From an uncultured Muribaculum sp. (lineage in GTDB: Bacteria > Bacteroidota > Bacteroidia > Bacteroidales > Muribaculaceae), in the NCBI GenBank assembly GCA_910578785.1, contig CAJTSJ010000005.1, forward strand, positions 36,474 to 100,473: a stretch of 64,000 nt of DNA. The letters run 5' to 3'. A program made the position numbers and the translations under genes. Below the pieces are notes generated by a model. The model did not search any database and was not told the DNA's origin. It saw only the letters and a program-made list of their open reading frames with translations. Below, piece after piece: positions 59,487 to 64,000 of the stretch (position 1 is its first letter; the number at the start of each line of letters is the position of its first letter).

Positions 59487-61201
59487 TGGACTGTAAGGAC
59501 AAAAAACAAAACCAAATATTGAGGCATAGAAGAAAGTGGATTCTTCTATGCCTTTTGGGCATTATTGCACCGACACTTATGTTTGGGGGGCGGGGACGCC
59601 AGATTCCGTCGGAAGATCTGTTAAAGAAGAAGACGTATCCAATAAAGCCGACCGTTAAGGATGCTGACCGCCACCAGGAGGGAAAAGTATTCCTTGAACG
59701 TGCCGACAGACTTTGGATGGACGATAGAATCGATTCGAATTATCAGGTTCTTGTCGGAAACGTGGAATTCCGCAAAGGCGATATGTTCATGTATTGCGAC
59801 AGTGCCCATTTTTATGATCAGGAGGGGTCTATGCAGGCTTTCGGAAATGTCAGAATGGAGCAGGGCGATACATTATTCGTTTACGCTGACGAACTGGATT
59901 ATAGCGGACCTGAAGAGATGGCAATATTCTATGGCGACAATGCTTCTCCAGTCCGTCTTATAAACAAAGACGTTGTATTGGTGACCGATGTGTTTAACTA
60001 TAATTTGGCTTCCAATATCGGCTATTATGAAAGCTATGGAACAATTACCGATGCCGCCAATACATTGACGTCGATTTATGGCCAATATTGCCCAGATACT
60101 AAAGAAGCAGAATTCAGAATTGACGTAGTTCTTCAGGACACTGCTAAACGAGACTTCAAGCTGACCACTCAGGAACTGTTGTACAATACCGACACCCACA
60201 TGGCACGCATTGTTAGTCCGTCAGTAATCGAGACGGACAGTGCCACTGTGTATTCGAGCAACGGATGGTATGATACGGAAACCGACAGGTCGGAGCTGTA
60301 CGATCGATCTTTGGTAGTGACCAAACGAGGAAATACGTTGACGGGAGACACTTTGTTTTATGACAATAAAATAGGATTTGGCGAGGCTTTTGGCGGAATG
60401 GTTCTTGCGGATTCAATACGCCAGTCGAGCATTGAAGGTGATTACGGGTGTTATTTCCAAGATCGAGACAGCGCTTTTGCCACCATAAGGGCCCGTGCAT
60501 TGGAATACAGTAAAAGAGACACTCTGTATCTTCATGGCGACACCATAAAGGCATATCGTCTTCCGGACGATACCATGCACGTCATCACAGCATATCCGCG
60601 TGTGAGATTTTGGAGAATCGACATGCAGGGGCTTTGCGATTCATTGAGCATAGAAGAGCGCGACTCGATGATGCACATGATGCGCCATCCGATAGTGTGG
60701 AACGATCGTCGACAGGTGTTTGGCAATATAATCGATGTGCATTTCAATGACTCTACTGTCGATTGGGCCAAACTTCCGGACTTTGGGTTTGTGGCTGAGC
60801 ATATTGACGAAGACTTCTATAATCAGTTGAGCGGTAAGGAAATGATTGCATACTTTGATAATGGAAGCCTGAGACGTCTTGATGTAAACGGCAATGTGGA
60901 AAGTATCATGTTGCCGGAGGAGAACGATTCCACATACAACAAGATGATTAATTCCGAGAGCAGTTTCCTGATTGGCGAATTCCGAGACAATAAGTTGGAG
61001 AAATTAACTATGTGGCCGGAGGTGACCGGAACAGTGACGCCTCTTTATCTTGCCAGAAAGTCGATATATTATCTGTCAAACTTCAAATGGTATGATAAAT
61101 TGAGACCCAAGGACAAAGATGATATATTTAATGTCCCGCCGGAGATGGAGGCATTGCTGAATGAACCTGACCCATCGGTGCGTAAGCGTAAAGTCAATTA
61201 A
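59486..61201 (+). CDS. OstA-like protein (LptD/LptA-related)
   Basis: A 571-residue protein with a hydrophobic N-terminal segment (about 15-35, WILLCLLGIIAPTLMF), probably a signal anchor or signal peptide. Repeating OstA_N strands follow (VLVGNVEFRKGDMFMYCDSA, MQAFGNVRMEQGDTLFVYAD, YNTDTHMARIVSPSVIETDS), a beta-jellyroll that binds the lipid A part of LPS in LptA/LptD. No C-terminal LptD barrel is present. It is the last gene of the isomerase cluster, and its start overlaps the previous stop (TGATG), so the link to outer-membrane biogenesis is strong. It converges on yraN with a 4-bp overlap. Confidence 0.86.
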   Translation: MDCKDKKQNQILRHRRKWILLCLLGIIAPTLMFGGRGRQIPSEDLLKKKTYPIKPTVKDADRHQEGKVFLERADRLWMDDRIDSNYQVLVGNVEFRKGDMFMYCDSAHFYDQEGSMQAFGNVRMEQGDTLFVYADELDYSGPEEMAIFYGDNASPVRLINKDVVLVTDVFNYNLASNIGYYESYGTITDAANTLTSIYGQYCPDTKEAEFRIDVVLQDTAKRDFKLTTQELLYNTDTHMARIVSPSVIETDSATVYSSNGWYDTETDRSELYDRSLVVTKRGNTLTGDTLFYDNKIGFGEAFGGMVLADSIRQSSIEGDYGCYFQDRDSAFATIRARALEYSKRDTLYLHGDTIKAYRLPDDTMHVITAYPRVRFWRIDMQGLCDSLSIEERDSMMHMMRHPIVWNDRRQVFGNIIDVHFNDSTVDWAKLPDFGFVAEHIDEDFYNQLSGKEMIAYFDNGSLRRLDVNGNVESIMLPEENDSTYNKMINSESSFLIGEFRDNKLEKLTMWPEVTGTVTPLYLARKSIYYLSNFKWYDKLRPKDKDDIFNVPPEMEALLNEPDPSVRKRKVN

Positions 61202-61569
61202 AAAGACCCTCTTAATGGCGGACGGAACGCATCCGGATAGTGTTCGAGCTTATGCGAGTTGCCGTTGCGAACCACTGTAATGATGTCGAATTGCACATCA
61301 TGCTTATAATTGTACTGTTTGACATACGTGTTGGCGGCGATGCATAGACGATGAATCTTTTTGGGCGTTATTGCATCCAGCGGATCACTCGAACCTTCGC
61401 TTCTGGTCTTTACTTCTACAAATATTATTCGGTCATTTTTGAGTGCGATTATATCAATCTCAAAATGACCGTTTCTGTCATCTGTAGCTACTAATGTATA
61501 TCCGTTTACAATAAGGTATTCTCGAGCTATCTCTTCGCCCCATTTCCCTAAATCATTATGTTGTGCCAT
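61198..61569 (-). CDS. YraN/UPF0102 family endonuclease-like protein
   Basis: A 123-residue protein of the PD-(D/E)xK nuclease fold. GKWGEEIAREYL, EIDIIALKNDRIIFVEVKTRSEG and ITPKKIHRLCIAANTYV carry the acidic and lysine residues of the family. The function is unknown; a role in DNA repair or recombination is often supposed. The ATG at 61569 is preceded by a TAAATTTG promoter box. Confidence 0.9.
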   Translation of the reverse strand: MAQHNDLGKWGEEIAREYLIVNGYTLVATDDRNGHFEIDIIALKNDRIIFVEVKTRSEGSSDPLDAITPKKIHRLCIAANTYVKQYNYKHDVQFDIITVVRNGNSHKLEHYPDAFRPPLRGSF

Positions 61570-61595
61570 TTTGAAGAGAGGTTTTTATTTTTTCG

Positions 61596-61603
61596 CAAAT
61601 TTA
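61596..61603 (-). promoter_or_regulatory. -7 element for yraN
   Basis: TAAATTTG on the minus strand, 27 bp before the yraN ATG. It is divergent from the GT2 promoter. No -33 TTG is seen. Confidence 0.5.
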
Positions 61604-61625
61604 GTGAAAAGTCTTTGATTTTGTG

Positions 61626-61633
61626 TATTTTTG
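61626..61633 (+). promoter_or_regulatory. -7 element for the GT2 gene
   Basis: TATTTTTG (61626-61633), only 8 bp before the ATG at 61642; the -33 element is not clear. Transcription would start nearly at the start codon. Confidence 0.5.
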
Positions 61634-61641
61634 TACTTAAT

Positions 61642-62613
61642 ATGCAGAGTAAACCATTGGTGTCGGTTATAGTCCCGGCTTATAATGTCGGAGAGTATCT
61701 TGATGAGTGTATTGAAAGCATTGTCAGGCAAGATTGCTGTGATATTGAAATTGTATTAGTGGATGATGGGTCTGCCGACAATTCTGGTGATATATGCGAT
61801 GCATGGGCTTTGAAGGACTCAAGAATTAAAGTCCTGCATAAAAAAAACGGGGGATTGTCGAGTGCCAGAAATGCCGGTCTAAGTATTGCAGAAGGAGAAT
61901 GGATACAATTCGTTGATGGCGATGATGTACTTCCTTTGGATTCAATATCTTGTATGATAAGTTTTACCGGCCATGATTTAGATATGGTTGCCGGAAGGTT
62001 TCTGATGTTTTCAGAAAACATTCCTGTGCTTTCGCGCAAATCTTCTGGATTTATAATGTTGGACGGAATCGATTCGTTACGCGAGATGCTTTATCAGAGA
62101 CGGTTGTCATCGAGTTCATCTGATAAATTATTCCGTCGGGAACTATTTGACTTGGTAAAGTTCAAGGAGGGAATAGTATATGAGGATTTGGAGTGTATGG
62201 CCCGATTGTTGCCTAATTGTCGAAAGGTTGCAATAATATCAGAGATTATATATTTTTACAGGAAACGTCCGGGAAGCATATTGTCAGTGTTCAACCGTAA
62301 ACGTTTGGATGTTTTGGGTATAACTGATGAAATTTATGCACGAATGGTTGATAGGTCTGATTCTGAGCTAATCCGTGCCGCTTCTGACAGGCGGTTGAGC
62401 GCCTGCTTCAACATATTTTTATTGCTCAACCGGTATGGCCTTGGAGATGACAGACAAGCTGTCGAGTGCTGGAATATAGTAAAGAAGTTGCGTTTCACGA
62501 GTCTTTTTAATGGCAATGTCAGAATTAAAAATAAGGTAGGAATTCTGCTTTCGTATTTCGGGAGAAGGCTGTTTGGAAAGTCGCACTTTGTATATTGGCG
62601 CTTTAATCGATAA
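61642..62613 (+). CDS. Glycosyltransferase family 2
   Basis: A 323-residue GT-A fold enzyme. The N-terminal VSVIVPAYNVGEYLDECIES and the DDGSADNSGDICD nucleotide-sugar region are diagnostic, followed by the DxD-type motif in FVDGDDVLP. Relatives build capsules, O-antigen or exopolysaccharides. No other polysaccharide genes are near, so acceptor and product are unknown. The ATG at 61642 is chosen because the GT2 motif begins seven residues later; an upstream start adds 28 poorly conserved residues. Confidence 0.88.
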   Translation: MQSKPLVSVIVPAYNVGEYLDECIESIVRQDCCDIEIVLVDDGSADNSGDICDAWALKDSRIKVLHKKNGGLSSARNAGLSIAEGEWIQFVDGDDVLPLDSISCMISFTGHDLDMVAGRFLMFSENIPVLSRKSSGFIMLDGIDSLREMLYQRRLSSSSSDKLFRRELFDLVKFKEGIVYEDLECMARLLPNCRKVAIISEIIYFYRKRPGSILSVFNRKRLDVLGITDEIYARMVDRSDSELIRAASDRRLSACFNIFLLLNRYGLGDDRQAVECWNIVKKLRFTSLFNGNVRIKNKVGILLSYFGRRLFGKSHFVYWRFNR

Positions 62614-63133
62614 ATTTTTGCAGAATCAATGCATCGGTATAGCTCTTACCGATACGCAACCACGACCGTAGTCGTCCGCACGTGATGTAACCGCACTTTT
62701 TAAACAGGTTAAGGCTATGGGGGTTGTCCGACCCTATTGTGGCCCAAAGCTGGTGAAGCCCAAGGAATTCTCCGCAGTATGTACTTACAATGTCCAGACT
62801 TCGTGTGGCGTATCCTTTGCTTCTATATTTAGAGTCTATAAGAATCCCAATTCCGGCGCGTCGGTTTTGATAGTCAAATTCATATAAGTCTATCGTGCCG
62901 ATTGTATCTCCTGAATCCCTTAAAGCAATCATCAACCGCAACTGGTTTGCCTTGAATATATCAGGGCTGTAATTCTCAATGTATTCCCAGATAGTTTTCT
63001 TAGAATATGGGGCAATCGAACATCCTGAATTCCAGATTGAGGTGTCGTTTTCCCAGTTATACAATTGTTCGATATCCTCAGGCTCGACGGCTCGGAGCTT
63101 AAGCACTTCGTCAGCCAATAGATTTTTTGTCAT
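62603..63133 (-). CDS. GNAT-family N-acetyltransferase (RimJ/RimL-like)
   Basis: A 176-residue acetyltransferase. Its start LKLRAVEPEDIEQLYNWEND is typical of RimJ/RimL-like enzymes, and the acetyl-CoA loop is IDSKYRSKGYATRSL. A late motif, HQLWATIGSDNPHSLNLFKK, closes the fold. Members acetylate ribosomal proteins, antibiotics or small amines; the substrate is not known. The ATG at 63133 follows the recR stop after 4 bp, so both are co-transcribed. Its end overlaps the converging GT2 gene by 11 bp. Confidence 0.88.
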   Translation of the reverse strand: MTKNLLADEVLKLRAVEPEDIEQLYNWENDTSIWNSGCSIAPYSKKTIWEYIENYSPDIFKANQLRLMIALRDSGDTIGTIDLYEFDYQNRRAGIGILIDSKYRSKGYATRSLDIVSTYCGEFLGLHQLWATIGSDNPHSLNLFKKCGYITCGRLRSWLRIGKSYTDALILQKFID

Positions 63134-63137
63134 GACG

Positions 63138-63761
63138 CTACCGGTTAAATGATTCACTGAATAATGTCCTGTTAAGTAACGACCGTCCTAGTGTAATTTC
63201 GTCGGTGTACTCTATTTCATTTCCGACAGATACTCCACGGGCTAATTGAGTTATTTTCACATCAAGACCGCCTAACTGGCGGTATATATAAAAGTTGGTC
63301 GTTTCGCCCTCCATCGTGGCACTCAGCGCAAGAATCACCTCTTCTACGCCACCTCGTTTTACGCGGTCGACAAGCGATTGTATTTCAATAGAGTCAGGCC
63401 CGATTCCGTCCATGGGCGAAATTACTCCTCCCAGGACATGGTAAACGCCGGAAAATTGGCCGGTATTTTCGAAACTCATCACATCTTTTACGCTCTCTAC
63501 CACACACACTACTGACGTGTCGCGATTTGGATTTGAGCAGATTGGGCATATGTCAGTCTCGGATATGTTGTGGCACGATTCGCAGTATCTTATTCCTTTG
63601 CGGAGATTAATTATCGATTGCCCCAAATCAACTCCCATATTTTCATCTTGTCGCAAAATGTGGAGCGCAAGCCGCAATGCTGTTTTGCGGCCTATTCCAG
63701 GCAGACGCGAAAGTTGCGTTACTGTATTCTCAAGTAAAGTAGAAGCGTATTCTTGTTCCAT
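63138..63761 (-). CDS. recR: Recombination protein RecR
   Basis: A 207-residue RecR that works with RecO and RecF to load RecA at gaps. The helix-hairpin-helix SRLPGIGRKTALRLALHIL, a zinc finger CESCHNISETDICPICSNP and a Toprim domain (VVCVVESVKDVMSFENTG, then ALSATMEGETTNFYIYRQL) are in the family order. The ATG at 63761 follows a TATCTTTG promoter at only about 10 bp. The upstream in-frame start overlaps that promoter and is not used. Confidence 0.96.
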   Translation of the reverse strand: MEQEYASTLLENTVTQLSRLPGIGRKTALRLALHILRQDENMGVDLGQSIINLRKGIRYCESCHNISETDICPICSNPNRDTSVVCVVESVKDVMSFENTGQFSGVYHVLGGVISPMDGIGPDSIEIQSLVDRVKRGGVEEVILALSATMEGETTNFYIYRQLGGLDVKITQLARGVSVGNEIEYTDEITLGRSLLNRTLFSESFNR

Positions 63762-64000
63762 AATCTTATGCAAAGATATTTAAAAATGGGCATTATTGAT
63801 GCTGTTTTTAGTTTTATTAAAAAATTTTGAAACGCCATGTCGGCTTAACGGATTCAATCTTGAGTTACGGATTGTAATACGAAATTTGTTTAGGTCGTTC
63901 TTTAAAGGGATTAAGACAAATTAAAATTCTGTTTAGTGTGAAATGTTTATGTACTTTCAAAATCGAAGTGCAAAAATTTCGATGAATGAAGATACATGAA
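63762..64000. other. Window-end region upstream of recR
   Basis: No gene is supported in the last 239 bases. It is AT-rich and holds the recR promoter. A reading frame running off the right edge cannot be judged. Confidence 0.4.
63771..63778 (-). promoter_or_regulatory. -7 element for recR
   Basis: TATCTTTG on the minus strand, ending 10 bp before the ATG at 63761. A start of transcription about 5-7 bp downstream would leave a leader of only a few bases. Confidence 0.55.

Overview
The window is a stretch of Bacteroidales chromosome, most likely from a gut Muribaculaceae-type or related Bacteroidetes bacterium. The evidence is the recurrent promoter with a TTG/TTTG element about 18-20 bp upstream of TAnnTTTG (found ahead of about twenty genes), AT-rich upstream regions without Shine-Dalgarno sequences, and lineage-typical families: DUF4492 beside cydAB, an FtsX-DUF3098-UppP-TruB-QueA operon, a lipoprotein TamA (TamL) homologue, Rho with a very long low-complexity insert, DUF6377-type regulators, an OstA-like protein and a PepSY-like protein. 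The family-level assignment is inference. I see no rRNA, tRNA, CRISPR array, transposase or prophage.

Layout. 1-9 kb: the 3' end of a PfkB sugar kinase, a dus-MFS pair, a secreted GH43 glycosidase, a divergent cupin/HxlR pair, a DUF695-like gene, and an operon of a GHL10 hydrolase with PBP4. 9-12.5 kb: a lipoprotein-CYTH pair converging on rlmD-queD-queE. 12.5-23 kb: a structured RNA leader and an outer-membrane barrel gene, thioredoxin, an AspT/YidE-type transporter, and rho-tamL-HAD phosphatase. 23-24 kb: an apparent stand-alone structured RNA gene with its own promoter and terminator. 23.5-29 kb: the clearest accessory segment, a cytosine-5 methyltransferase, restriction endonuclease and Vsr repair nuclease operon followed almost without a gap by a large exported protein and then a PepSY-like protein. 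29-41.6 kb: clpB, carAB, a CE15-like esterase, DUF4492-cydAB and a YigZ/IMPACT protein. 41.6-49.5 kb: the ftsX-to-queA operon, a succinate/acetate CoA-transferase divergent from miaB, and a Crp/Fnr regulator with a BASS transporter. 50-64 kb: a membrane-anchored DUF6377-type regulator, a short glycosyltransferase-like protein, guaB, three SurA/PpiD-like periplasmic folding factors with OstA, yraN, a GT2 glycosyltransferase, and recR-GNAT.

How genes work together. Envelope construction dominates: UppP, FtsX, PBP4, TamL, the SurA-like trio and OstA all build or remodel the cell envelope. Modified-nucleoside genes recur (queD, queE, queA, miaB, truB, dus, rlmD). Energy genes fit a microaerobic or fermentative gut life: cytochrome bd and a CoA-transferase of the succinate/propionate type. 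GH43, CE15-like and GHL10 enzymes point to glycan use, but no SusC/SusD pair is present.

The most interesting non-coding signals are the RNA gene at about 23.28-23.54 kb, the leader RNA at 12.69-12.86 kb, a 14-bp perfect inverted repeat spanning the yigZ promoter and start codon, face-to-face overlapping promoters between miaB and the CoA-transferase gene, and a long-range stem ending at the carA start codon.
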